Below, piece after piece: positions 55,941 to 64,000 of a stretch of 64,000 nucleotides of DNA. Below the pieces are notes generated by a model. It worked only from the letters and a program-made list of their open reading frames with translations. It was not told the DNA's origin and searched no databases. Both the position numbers and the translations under genes were made by a program. The stretch is from JAJFHI01 sp050633705. Its GTDB lineage: Bacteria > Pseudomonadota > Alphaproteobacteria > Rhizobiales > Hyphomicrobiaceae. How positions within the stretch are numbered: the first letter of the stretch is position 1; each line of letters opens with the position of its first letter. The DNA lies in NCBI GenBank assembly GCA_050633705.1, contig JBOEGZ010000001.1, positions 372,001 to 436,000 of the forward strand, written 5' to 3'.

Positions 55941-57170
55941 TTAGCGCAAGTTGCGCAGTTTTTGCATCAGGGCACGGGTAAAATAGAGCGTATCGCCGAT
56001 CAAACGCGCGCGCGTATTCGGCCAGTAGTCCAATTCTCCGGTCATGGCCCAAATGCGCCCCGACTTACCAACAAGCCCCTTTTTGAATTGATGCAAACCC
56101 GGCTCGGCGACGGTGCCCCCAAGGTCGTACCACTGGGCTTTGCTATTTTGTAACCAACGTAGAATTTCCCATTGCAATGCGAATCCTGCCTTTCGTGGCA
56201 GAGCCGCTTTGGCGCTGGCGCCATAAACATAATAGGCCGTATCGCCCATGACGCCGACAACGGCACCGGCAACGGGTTCGTTGTTGTGGTGGGCAATAAA
56301 AATTTGCGGCTTTAAGCCATCTGGCAGTTTCGCCCGCATTTCCGGAACAAGGTCGACAGCATCGACGTCATTAAAATTTTTGCGCACCACCATTTCTTCA
56401 TGCAGCGCTTTGAAGATATGTAAGCCATTGTTGTCGTCGCTGTGGGTCACAGTGATGTTATTTTTTATCGACTTCTTTAAGTTATAGCGCCATTTCTGCG
56501 CCAGTGATTTGAGTTGCGTTTCCTCATCATTGTGAATGCGGACGAGATACCGGTCGGGATCGACAAACGGGCGGCGTTGGGCAAAACCAAATTCGCGCAG
56601 CACGCGGGCCTCCTCCTCTTGGACATCAGGAGATGGTCTTGGCAAGACGCTCAGCATGTGCCCGCGCTTGGTGCAAAACTCTTCACGCAAAGCGGTTACG
56701 ACCGTTCGATAGACTTGCTCGTTTGCCGGCTCCTCGCGACGTTGCCAAAACGGGCCAAATTTCACATAAGCCAAGCCCGTACCAAGCAATGGCGCTTTGA
56801 TTTCAACGACCAATGCACCGCCCAAGACGCGTCCATTTGCCTGGCGTACAAGCAAGCGTGAGACCCGATCTCCCCACTGTCCACTCATGTAGCTGTCGGA
56901 TTGCTCGTAACTGACGTCTTGAAATGCGCCCAAAGCTTTGTCCCATGTTTGGGCATCTACCAATTCAGACACATAAGTTGCAGACACATGTGTCGTTGTG
57001 GGATTGTCGCCGTCGGGCAAAGTGAATGCGTTAACGGGGGTGATGTCTGCAACCTGCAGCATGAGATTCGAGCTCCGGTCGGTCCATATTTCGCGGCAAA
57101 GGGCTGTTTTGTCGGCATGACCGACCCGCTCAACCGCTGAGATTGGTTGTGATCCGGAGTTTACGTTCAA
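55941..57170 (-). CDS. FemAB-like / GNAT-fold peptidyl transferase
   Basis: A 409-residue protein with duplicated GNAT fold as in the FemAB/BioF2-like family, which adds amino acids to lipid II using aminoacyl-tRNA or acts on other peptides. Supporting parts are RYNLKKSIKNNITVTHSDDN, an EPVAGAVVGVMGDTAYYVYGAS strand pair, and the C-terminal WYDLGGTVAEPGLHQFKKGL. A TTG start at 57170 overlaps the upstream stop (TTGA), indicating coupling. An ATG at 57062 would give 373 residues. The exact substrate is unknown; peptidoglycan interpeptide bridges are not usual in this group, so another peptide or lipid may be modified. Confidence 0.82.
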   Translation of the reverse strand: MNVNSGSQPISAVERVGHADKTALCREIWTDRSSNLMLQVADITPVNAFTLPDGDNPTTTHVSATYVSELVDAQTWDKALGAFQDVSYEQSDSYMSGQWGDRVSRLLVRQANGRVLGGALVVEIKAPLLGTGLAYVKFGPFWQRREEPANEQVYRTVVTALREEFCTKRGHMLSVLPRPSPDVQEEEARVLREFGFAQRRPFVDPDRYLVRIHNDEETQLKSLAQKWRYNLKKSIKNNITVTHSDDNNGLHIFKALHEEMVVRKNFNDVDAVDLVPEMRAKLPDGLKPQIFIAHHNNEPVAGAVVGVMGDTAYYVYGASAKAALPRKAGFALQWEILRWLQNSKAQWYDLGGTVAEPGLHQFKKGLVGKSGRIWAMTGELDYWPNTRARLIGDTLYFTRALMQKLRNLR

Positions 57171-57922
57171 CTTAACTGTTCTGCGCGTCGCACGGCTCCG
57201 GTGATAACAACGACATAGACAGCTAAAACCATGCCAACCAACACATTGGCGCTCACGACGATACTTGCCACTTCTGCGATATCTGGTGTGGTTAACGTCG
57301 TAAACAATTTGAGCAGCAAACTATCAATGTATTGTTTGAGCTGAAACAACAGCTCACTGGCCTGGCCAAGCGATGGCTTGGGTGGTGTTTCAATAAAAAT
57401 TTGACGTGCAATTTCACTTTCGGTTGGCGTTTTGAGGAAGCCAAATTTTCCAGCCACGGCCAGACAAACGGCGTATGCCAAGCCCAATGGCAATGCCAGG
57501 CGAAAATACCCCCAGCGCTCTGGATAGACATTAAAGCTAATCGACAACCGCCGCAGCACACTCGTGCCAAAAAACAACACCAATCCAAACACAACGCCAA
57601 CAATGAATTGGCGGTCGGGATCTGTACCGGAAAATGTCATCAGAGCAACGAGCGCTGCCCCAATAGCTTTGGCAAACGTGGTCGTGGCCGCAAGCACCCA
57701 AACCATGAGCTTGCGTCCAGCGCTTGGTGGGCGTCCGAGATAAAATGGTAATTCATGTGACAAGCGGGCGTATTCCAAATAAGCCCCAATCAATACGATA
57801 AGCGTCGATGTTACCAATGCGAATGGAATGGGCAGTTGGTAGGCAAGCGCTGCCACACCCACGATTGCCGCGAGTTCTCCCGATAAGATCAAAATATTGA
57901 CGAGCACGCTTACCATGGTCAT
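57167..57922 (-). CDS. Multi-pass membrane protein coupled to FemAB-like gene
   Basis: Unrecognised 251-residue inner-membrane protein. Hydrophobic helices lie at about residues 3-25, 28-50 (IPFALVTSTLIVLIGAYLEYA), 70-92, 103-122, 137-158 and 222-244, with a soluble loop of about 55 residues (165-220, containing SEIARQIFIETPPKPS). It precedes the FemAB-like gene with a 4-base TTGA overlap, so the two probably work together, for example as membrane partner. It is divergent from mazG. Confidence 0.65.
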   Translation of the reverse strand: MTMVSVLVNILILSGELAAIVGVAALAYQLPIPFALVTSTLIVLIGAYLEYARLSHELPFYLGRPPSAGRKLMVWVLAATTTFAKAIGAALVALMTFSGTDPDRQFIVGVVFGLVLFFGTSVLRRLSISFNVYPERWGYFRLALPLGLAYAVCLAVAGKFGFLKTPTESEIARQIFIETPPKPSLGQASELLFQLKQYIDSLLLKLFTTLTTPDIAEVASIVVSANVLVGMVLAVYVVVITGAVRRAEQLS

Positions 57923-58006
57923 ATCGCCTTTTAATTTCGAGCTGTTATTGCAGGTCTAGCCTGCGTGTTATTTGCTTGGCCCCAACTCTAACGAGGAGTT
58001 TGCCGT

Positions 58007-58927
58007 GTGACTACGAAAGACAATAAGGCGTTGGCACCGATCCAACAGCTTTTGGATGTTATGGAGGCCCTGCGGACACCCGTCACAGGCTGCCCATGGG
58101 ATTTGCAACAGGATTTCGCCTCTATCGCTCCCTACACGATTGAAGAAGCTTACGAAGTGAGCGATGCGATTGCGCGTGACGATGCCGTCGAGCTTCGCGA
58201 TGAACTTGGCGATTTGTTATTACAGGTTGTCTACCACGCGCGCATAGCTCAAGAGCGAGAGCTTTTTGACTTCGATGATGTCGCCGAAGGCATTGTGCAA
58301 AAAATGGTGCGCCGCCACCCTCACGTCTTTGGCAGCCCAAAAGAGCGTGCCGCTGGCCCACAAGCTGGCAGTTGGGACAGGATAAAGAAGTTAGAGAAAG
58401 ACGCACGACGCCAATACATTGCGACACTACCGCAAGAAAAGAAGTCTTTGTCCGGCCAGCCATCGTCGCCTGTTTCCAACCCAGATCAACCGCCCCGTAC
58501 TTTGAGTGATATTCCAGCGGCCCTACCGGCCTTAACGCGCGCAATAAAGTTGCAGAGCAAAGCTGCCAAGGTTGGCTTTGATTGGCCGTCGTTAGAACCG
58601 GTTTTCGATAAAATGCGCGAAGAATTGGCGGAACTGGAAACAGCACATCGACAAGGCGTATCTCAGGCGCGCAGCCAACCGACGAAACCCACGCCAGAGA
58701 TGTTGGAAGAATTTGGTGATCTTCTTTTTGTGATGGCAAACGTGGCTCGGCACATGAAGATAGATCCTGAAGATGCCTTGCGTCATGCAAACGCCAAGTT
58801 TACCCGTCGTTTCGAAGGCATCGAAGACCGCCTTGCCCAATTGGGGAAAACGCCGGCCCAGTCAGATCTGGTCGAAATGGATCAATTGTGGAACGCGATT
58901 AAGGTTCAAGAAAAACAACAGACTTGA
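58007..58927 (+). CDS. mazG: Nucleoside triphosphate pyrophosphohydrolase MazG
   Basis: Hydrolyses NTPs (including oxidised or dUTP-like ones) to monophosphates. A 306-residue protein with two MazG domains: the first begins LRTPVTGCPWDLQQD, with EEAYEVSDAI and DELGDLLLQVVYH (the metal-binding acidic motif); the second has EEFGDLLFVMANVARH. The GTG start 58007 has GAGGAG upstream. It is convergent with hflX, matching the ntr-hfq region of other alphaproteobacteria. Confidence 0.95.
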   Translation: MTTKDNKALAPIQQLLDVMEALRTPVTGCPWDLQQDFASIAPYTIEEAYEVSDAIARDDAVELRDELGDLLLQVVYHARIAQERELFDFDDVAEGIVQKMVRRHPHVFGSPKERAAGPQAGSWDRIKKLEKDARRQYIATLPQEKKSLSGQPSSPVSNPDQPPRTLSDIPAALPALTRAIKLQSKAAKVGFDWPSLEPVFDKMREELAELETAHRQGVSQARSQPTKPTPEMLEEFGDLLFVMANVARHMKIDPEDALRHANAKFTRRFEGIEDRLAQLGKTPAQSDLVEMDQLWNAIKVQEKQQT

Positions 58928-58985
58928 GGCCGCCACGTCGCTTCTTTGAAATTTGCGGCTGACCGATGCAATGGCTTATGCCGTC

Positions 58986-60299
58986 TTATTGCGCAAGGAT
59001 TGCATCCAAACGCCCGCGCTTTTCCTGGCCGATGCGCACTTTCAGTATTATCCGACCATCATCTTGGTCCGTGCGTTTTAGAACTTCGGTGTTTTCATAG
59101 AACCAGTTTAATTTACTGCCATCGGTTCCTGCGAGAACAACATCGCGGATTTCATCGCCGACGCCCAAGCGCTCATCAATTGCGCCAAGCAATTCCTGCA
59201 CGCCCTCACCTGTTAATGCCGATACGAACACGGGCGAGCGCTTTCGCCGTTGCGCCTTGAGCAACGTTACGTCGCGCGTTTCATCATCGAGTAAATCAGC
59301 CTTATTCCACACCTCTAACAATGGCGCATCCTCAAGCGAAGCATCTATGCCAAGCTCGGTCAGGACTTTTTCAACATCAAAGGCCTGTGCCTCAGTTTCA
59401 TGATGGGAAATATCGCGGACGTGCAAAATCAAATCCGCTTCAATGACTTCCTCCAACGTTGCCCGAAATGCAGCAACTAGCATTGTTGGCAGGTCAGAAA
59501 TAAAACCAACCGTGTCGGACAAGATGATACGGCGCCCGCCACTAAGGCGAAGCTCGCGCATCGTTGGATCAAGTGTCGCAAACACCTGGTCTTGCGCCAG
59601 CACTCCGGCTCCCGTTAAGCGGTTGAACAGGGTTGATTTTCCAGCATTTGTGTAACCAACGATCGCAACGATTGGATAGGGAACTTTGCGCCGACCTTCG
59701 CGATGAAGTTCCCTGGTGCGGACGACTTGTGCCAACTCTTTTTTGATGGCGTTGATGCGTTCTTGAATCATGCGTCGGTCAAGTTCGATTTGTGCTTCAC
59801 CTGGTCCGCCCAGGAAACCAGCGCCACCGCGCTGGCGCTCCAAGTGTGTCCAGGCCCGAACAAGGCGACCTTTTTGATACGACAGGTGTGCCAATTCGAC
59901 TTGCAGGCGCCCTTCACGGGTCCTGGCGCGGGCGCCGAAAATCTCCAGGATCAGACCCGTCCTGTCCAGGATCTTGACTTTCAATGCGCGCTCAAGATTG
60001 CGTTGCTGAATAGGTGTCAGGAGATGGTCGATTATGACAAGTTCGCCATCCAGTGATTGCACCAGTTCGGCCAATTCCTCGACTTTACCACTGCCAAATA
60101 GTGTGGCTGGTTTAGGTGCTGGAACAGGCACCAAGCGCGCTTCAACGACATTGATGGCGATCGCTTCGGCCAGACCAACTGTTTCGGCAAGGCGGTCTTC
60201 GGGGGAATGCAATTGTGTCGTTGGTGTTGTGGTGTTGGAGATATCGCTGCTGGGACCACCGCGAGGTCGGCCCGCCCGCGTCAATATTGGTACGAGCAC
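58986..60299 (-). CDS. hflX: GTPase HflX
   Basis: Ribosome-associated GTPase that helps recycle stalled ribosomes. The GTPase core shows P-loop GYTNAGKSTLFN, DTVGFISDLP and NKAD. The N-terminal HflX domain (PVPAPKPATLFGSGKVEELA) and the helical Arg/Gly-rich linker (RQRGGAGFLGGPGE) are visible. The GTG at 60299 gives 437 residues, but the frame stays open upstream for about 38 further codons that look coding, with no ATG, GTG or TTG in them. The real start may use a rarer codon. It lies 91 bases past the hfq stop, on the same strand. Confidence 0.94.
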   Translation of the reverse strand: MLVPILTRAGRPRGGPSSDISNTTTPTTQLHSPEDRLAETVGLAEAIAINVVEARLVPVPAPKPATLFGSGKVEELAELVQSLDGELVIIDHLLTPIQQRNLERALKVKILDRTGLILEIFGARARTREGRLQVELAHLSYQKGRLVRAWTHLERQRGGAGFLGGPGEAQIELDRRMIQERINAIKKELAQVVRTRELHREGRRKVPYPIVAIVGYTNAGKSTLFNRLTGAGVLAQDQVFATLDPTMRELRLSGGRRIILSDTVGFISDLPTMLVAAFRATLEEVIEADLILHVRDISHHETEAQAFDVEKVLTELGIDASLEDAPLLEVWNKADLLDDETRDVTLLKAQRRKRSPVFVSALTGEGVQELLGAIDERLGVGDEIRDVVLAGTDGSKLNWFYENTEVLKRTDQDDGRIILKVRIGQEKRGRLDAILAQ

Positions 60300-60390
60300 G
60301 ATAGCGCGCGAGCGCGAAGTCTCATCGACAATGCGCTTGGCATCGGAAGTGATTTCTACGTTGTCGACCCGGCTGTCTATTGGGTTTGCC

Positions 60391-60645
60391 TTACTCTGCG
60401 TTATCGTCGGCTGGATCAGAATCCATCAAATGAACGGGCTGGCCCGGCATAATCGTTGATATGGCGTGTTTATAAATCAGCTGGGAGTGCCCATCGCGAC
60501 GCAATAAGACACAAAAATTGTCAAACCATGTGACGATGCCTTGCAGCTTCACGCCGTTAATCAAGAAAATTGTTAATGGAATTTTTTGTTTCCGGACGTG
60601 ATTGAGGAAGGCGTCTTGAAGACTTTGCATGCGCTCTGATGACAT
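60391..60645 (-). CDS. hfq: RNA chaperone Hfq
   Basis: Sm-like hexameric chaperone for small RNA pairing. An 84-residue protein with the Sm1 motif KLQGIVTWFDNFCVLLRRDG and the Sm2 motif IYKHAISTIMPG. ATG 60645 is followed by an alternative Met at residue 6. The C-terminal tail (DSDPADDNAE) is short and acidic. It is between a D-amino acid aminotransferase and hflX, the alphaproteobacterial order. Confidence 0.98.
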   Translation of the reverse strand: MSSERMQSLQDAFLNHVRKQKIPLTIFLINGVKLQGIVTWFDNFCVLLRRDGHSQLIYKHAISTIMPGQPVHLMDSDPADDNAE

Positions 60646-60805
60646 TTTGGGGAGTGCTTCCTTCTTTTCTTATTGGCCAACTTTTTCTTATTGTTTGGCA
60701 CGGTTAGCCCAAATTTGATCAATTATTCGGGTTTTGCCGCAATAAGATAACGAGTTTTCATCAGATAACACACATCTACATTGGTCGGGGGTGAGAATTT
60801 TTAGT

Positions 60806-61672
60806 TCATAAAACAGATGTCTCGGCCTCAGAATAGAAAGCGGCGCGCAATTTGAGCGTTAATTCACCAGGTATACCTGTCGCGATGGGTTGACCATCAA
60901 TTTTCACAACGGGCATGACCTGAGCGCTGGCCGAGGTCACAAACGCTTCTTTGGCACTTTTCACCTCATCGGGCGTAAAGGGTCGCTCGTGCAGTCTCAA
61001 ATTGAGGGCCTTTAAGACCCGCGTAGTCGTCGCTCGGGTTATGCCAGGTAAGATCTTGTTACTGAGTTGGCGTGTTACAAGGGTATTGTCGTCAAGAATG
61101 ATCCAGGCGTTGCTCGAGGCGCCTTCGGTAATGAAGCCTTGGCTGTCGACGAACCAGGCTTCTTGTGCGCCAGCCTCCCTGGCGCCACTCTTGGCAAGAC
61201 ACGCCGGTAGCAACATCACCGTTTTTATATCGCATCGTTGCCAACGGATATCTGGCGCCGTCGTGACCGCTATCCCGCGTTGGGCTTTGGCCGCCTGCAT
61301 TTCGGGAGACAACGATCTGGCGAGACACACCAGCGTCGGCGGTGTTTCCTCTGATTTTGGAAAAAAGAAATCTCGCGGTGCGGCTCCGCGAGTAATTTGC
61401 AAATACACTTGACCATTGCCCACCCTGTTACGCCGGACGGTTTCGTGAATGACGTGACGCAGTGCACGCTCGCTCATTGGATGCGGCATTTGCAGTTGGC
61501 TAAGTGATCGGGTCAATCGTTTAAGATGTTGAGTTGCATCAACGAGGCAACGGTTGCGCACTTCTATGACTTCATAGACGGCATCTGCAAATTGAAACCC
61601 CCGATCCTCAACGTGCACCGCTGCCCTAGAATATGGCAGGTATTGACCATTGACGTATACGATACGGCTCAT
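60806..61672 (-). CDS. D-amino acid aminotransferase, class IV
   Basis: PLP enzyme exchanging amino groups between D-amino acids and 2-oxo acids. A 288-residue class IV fold with the Schiff-base lysine in CDIKTVMLLP (near residue 147), GAQEAWFVDSQGFITEGASS (the phosphate-binding area) and the start RIVYVNGQYLPYSRAAVHVEDRGFQFADA. It is most like D-alanine aminotransferase (dat) by layout, but branched-chain or aminodeoxychorismate lyase relatives share the fold. It lies between hfq and trkA in the usual place. Confidence 0.88.
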   Translation of the reverse strand: MSRIVYVNGQYLPYSRAAVHVEDRGFQFADAVYEVIEVRNRCLVDATQHLKRLTRSLSQLQMPHPMSERALRHVIHETVRRNRVGNGQVYLQITRGAAPRDFFFPKSEETPPTLVCLARSLSPEMQAAKAQRGIAVTTAPDIRWQRCDIKTVMLLPACLAKSGAREAGAQEAWFVDSQGFITEGASSNAWIILDDNTLVTRQLSNKILPGITRATTTRVLKALNLRLHERPFTPDEVKSAKEAFVTSASAQVMPVVKIDGQPIATGIPGELTLKLRAAFYSEAETSVL

Positions 61673-61708
61673 ATGGGTTTTCCAAACAGAACACTTTTGC
61701 GATAATGA

Positions 61709-63085
61709 TCAGAAATAATCCGGACTAACACGGAACAGATGTTCGACTTCCTTCACGTGATCTCCACGAGCAAACAAAACCACTCTGTCTTTGACTTCAA
61801 GTTCGGTTTCACCACGCGGCATCAACACTTGCCCATTGCGTAATATGCAGCCAAATCGAATGCCTTCGGTATGGCGTAAATCGCGCAATGATCTGGACAA
61901 AATGGGCGCTGTTTCCAAAACCTCTGCATCGATGATTTCACCACGGCCATTAAAGACAGAGTGTACCCCGCGAATTCGTCCACGGCGAACATGCTGCAAT
62001 ACGCGGCTAACGGTGATGGCACGGGGATTGATTTGCGCATTGATACCGAGTGTGCGGATCATGCCTGAATAGTTAGAGCTGTTGATCAACGCCAAACTGG
62101 ACTTACAGCCAAGCTGGCGCGCAAGAGCCGATGTCAACAAATTGGTCTGGTCGTCATTCGTGACCGCCACCAAGGTGTCGGCCGCATGGACTTCCGCCTC
62201 TCGCAACATATTCTCGTTCAACGACGAGCCGTGCAAGACCACGGTACGAGATAAACTTTCAGCCGTTTGTTCCGCCCGTTGGCGTGAGGCCTCAATGAGC
62301 TTGACGCGTACATCTGGTTGTTTTTCTTCGATCAGGCCCGCGAGATAGAGGCCCACGTTCCCACCACCGGCAATAACCACACGGCGCGCCTGAACCTCTT
62401 CATGTCCGAAAACTTGCAACACCCGTGAGACCTGTTCGGTCGGTGTAATGACGTAAGCATCGTCACCCGATTGAATGACATCATGCCCGTGGGGAATGAA
62501 GATGCGGTCATCGCGCACCAGTGCAACGGTGACGGCAGGCAAATCAGGAAACAAACCGGCAAGTTGCGTCAGCGGGGTATCAATGACGGGACACTCAGGC
62601 GTACAAGCAATGCCAAGCATCGTAATGCGTCCATCTGCAAACGCCACGGTATCAAACGCACCTGGCAATTCCAGGCGGCGCATAATCATATTGCCGACTT
62701 CGATCTCTGGCGAAATAATGTGATCTATCGCCATGTTGTCGCGTGCAAACAATTTGGACCACTCGGGCCGAAGGTAAGATTGCGCGCGCACACGTGCAAT
62801 CTTGGTTGGAATATCGAACAACGTATGGGCGACCTGACAGGCCACCATGTTGACTTCGTCGTATAATGTCACGGCAATCAACATGTCGGCTTCGCCAGCA
62901 CCAGCTTGATCTAAGGTGTCGGGGTGGGCGGCATTGCCATGAACGGCACGAACGTCCAGCATATCATTGGCACGCTGCACCAGCTCGGGGCTGGCATCGA
63001 CCATCGACACGTCATTGCCTTCAGCTGACAGCAGCTCGGCGATCCCAGTGCCGACCTGCCCTGCCCCGCAAATAATGACTTTCAT
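61709..63085 (-). CDS. trkA: Trk potassium uptake regulatory protein TrkA
   Basis: Cytoplasmic NAD-binding gating subunit of TrkH/TrkG potassium channels. A 458-residue protein with two RCK repeats. The first Rossmann loop GAGQVGTGIAELLSAEGNDV (residues 6-25) and the second GGGNVGLYLAGLI (about 232-244) bind NAD(H). TrkA_C segments are seen at PGAFDTVAFADGRITMLG and TELEVKDRVVLFARGD. Channel subunit genes are not in this window. It is located between ntrX and dat. Confidence 0.96.
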   Translation of the reverse strand: MKVIICGAGQVGTGIAELLSAEGNDVSMVDASPELVQRANDMLDVRAVHGNAAHPDTLDQAGAGEADMLIAVTLYDEVNMVACQVAHTLFDIPTKIARVRAQSYLRPEWSKLFARDNMAIDHIISPEIEVGNMIMRRLELPGAFDTVAFADGRITMLGIACTPECPVIDTPLTQLAGLFPDLPAVTVALVRDDRIFIPHGHDVIQSGDDAYVITPTEQVSRVLQVFGHEEVQARRVVIAGGGNVGLYLAGLIEEKQPDVRVKLIEASRQRAEQTAESLSRTVVLHGSSLNENMLREAEVHAADTLVAVTNDDQTNLLTSALARQLGCKSSLALINSSNYSGMIRTLGINAQINPRAITVSRVLQHVRRGRIRGVHSVFNGRGEIIDAEVLETAPILSRSLRDLRHTEGIRFGCILRNGQVLMPRGETELEVKDRVVLFARGDHVKEVEHLFRVSPDYF

Positions 63086-63192
63086 TCTGCAGTCGCCATT
63101 CTCAAACGGTTGCGCTTTGTCCCGGTTGCCTCAAAATAATTTCGGCCACGCGCAACCGGGTGTTCGTAGGGGGTGTCTTTAGAGCGACGCAA

Positions 63193-64000
63193 TCAAGCCT
63201 GGCGAGCTTCGGCCTGAGCTTGGTTTTGGCGCTGATCCGACGATACACCCAGCGCCCTTAATTTCCTGTGTAGGGCCGATCGTTCCATGCCAACGAATTC
63301 GGCAGTTCGCGAGATGTTCCCTCCAAAGCGGTTAATTTGTGCCAGCAGGTATTCACGCTCAAAAATTTCACGAGCTTCGCGCAACGGCAACGACATCAGG
63401 TGTTCTGCACCGCCATTAACTGGAAGGGGAACATTTGAGCCAATTTCATCCGGCAGCATGTCAGCCGTAATGATCGCGTTCGGCTCTCCTCCGGCCAAGA
63501 TCATCAGGCGTTCAATGTTGTTGCGCAATTCGCGGACGTTGCCCGGCCAATCATGAGCTTGCAGGACGGCAATGGCATCTTCACCAATGCGGCGTGGCGA
63601 TAGACCCGATGCGTTCGCCAATTGTTCAATGAAGTACTCAATCAGCAAGGGAATGTCGTCACGTCGTTCCGCCAGACTTGGCACTCTGAGCGGGACAACG
63701 TTGAGACGATGATAAAGGTCTTCGCGAAAACGGCCCTCGGCCATATCGCGCTCAAGGTCTCTGCTTGTTGATGAAATAATCCGAACGTCGACTTTGACTT
63801 TCTGCGACCCACCAAGGCGCAGGAATTTCTGTTCGACGAGAACACGCAAAACCTTACCTTGCGTTTCAATGGGCATATCGGCAATTTCATCGATGTAGAG
63901 CGTACCGCCATGCGCCTCTTCAAGGGCACCGACTTTGCGCGCTCCACCACCGGCACGATCCTCTGTGCCAAAAACTTCTTCCTCAACACGATCAGGTGCC
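63193..64000 (-). CDS. ntrX: Nitrogen/redox response regulator NtrX (5' end beyond window)
   Basis: Sigma-54-type response regulator partnered with NtrY. Only the C-terminal 268 residues are in the window: the AAA+ domain from VEEEVFGTEDRAGGGA through Walker B GGTLYIDEIADMP and the sensor-like RIISSTSRDLERDMAEGRFREDLYHRL, then the C-terminal Fis-type helix-turn-helix (NISRTAEFVGMERSALHRKL). The receiver domain and Walker A lie beyond 64000. Adjacent trkA and hfq match the ntrBC-ntrYX-trkA-hfq order. Family assignment is by this order plus the motif set. Confidence 0.92.
   Translation of the reverse strand, partial: APDRVEEEVFGTEDRAGGGARKVGALEEAHGGTLYIDEIADMPIETQGKVLRVLVEQKFLRLGGSQKVKVDVRIISSTSRDLERDMAEGRFREDLYHRLNVVPLRVPSLAERRDDIPLLIEYFIEQLANASGLSPRRIGEDAIAVLQAHDWPGNVRELRNNIERLMILAGGEPNAIITADMLPDEIGSNVPLPVNGGAEHLMSLPLREAREIFEREYLLAQINRFGGNISRTAEFVGMERSALHRKLRALGVSSDQRQNQAQAEARQA

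Overview
This 64 kb window comes from the chromosome of an alphaproteobacterium with roughly 50-55% GC. The block ntrX-trkA-D-amino acid aminotransferase-hfq-hflX-mazG (58.0-64 kb), the rpsF-rpsR-DUF2232-rplI-dnaB order, the MltG with a Pro/Arg-rich cytoplasmic leader, and an lptF-lptG-lptD-SurA-pdxA-rsmA operon are typical of that class, most like Hyphomicrobiales or neighbouring orders. Genus cannot be settled from the sequence alone.

Layout. 0-13.5 kb is envelope and accessory: a truncated gmd (GDP-mannose 4,6-dehydratase), an OFA-type major facilitator transporter, a membrane-anchored serine hydrolase, a 1 kb intergenic region with DnaA-box-like sites and large palindromes, a repeat-containing autotransporter, and a ZnuD-like TonB-dependent receptor next to a His-rich exported protein (probable zinc module). 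A CAT-anticodon tRNA follows at 13.8 kb. 14-22 kb holds a translationally coupled panD-GNAT-nitrilase operon, an NTF2-like protein, trhO, alaS and recA with a LexA-box-like site. 22.1-23.7 kb is an AT-rich, apparently acquired two-gene cassette (soluble protein plus four-helix membrane protein, coupled through TAATG). 23.7-31.8 kb is core metabolism and replication on the minus strand (SDR, purF, cvpA, radA, alr, dnaB), and 32-34.6 kb carries ribosomal protein genes. 35-42.5 kb on the plus strand is fatty-acid synthesis (fabD, fabG, acpP, fabF), then mltG, yicC and gmk. 42.5-51.3 kb on the minus strand is the LPS-export and outer-membrane biogenesis operon ending in pdxA and rsmA. 51.7-57.9 kb holds pepA, a PilZ protein, a GST, an MmcQ-like protein and a coupled FemAB-like/membrane protein pair. 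58-64 kb is the ntr/hfq region, with ntrX cut by the window edge.

Functional themes are envelope construction (LPS transport, peptidoglycan precursors via alr, murein processing via mltG, lipid synthesis), translation, DNA repair and replication (recA, radA, dnaB), and pantothenate/pyridoxal/purine supply. The least explained parts are the two-gene cassette beside recA, the panD-linked GNAT and nitrilase, the autotransporter with a 615-bp near-identical tandem duplication, and the palindrome/DnaA-box region ahead of it. No CRISPR array, rRNA operon, insertion sequence or integrase was seen.
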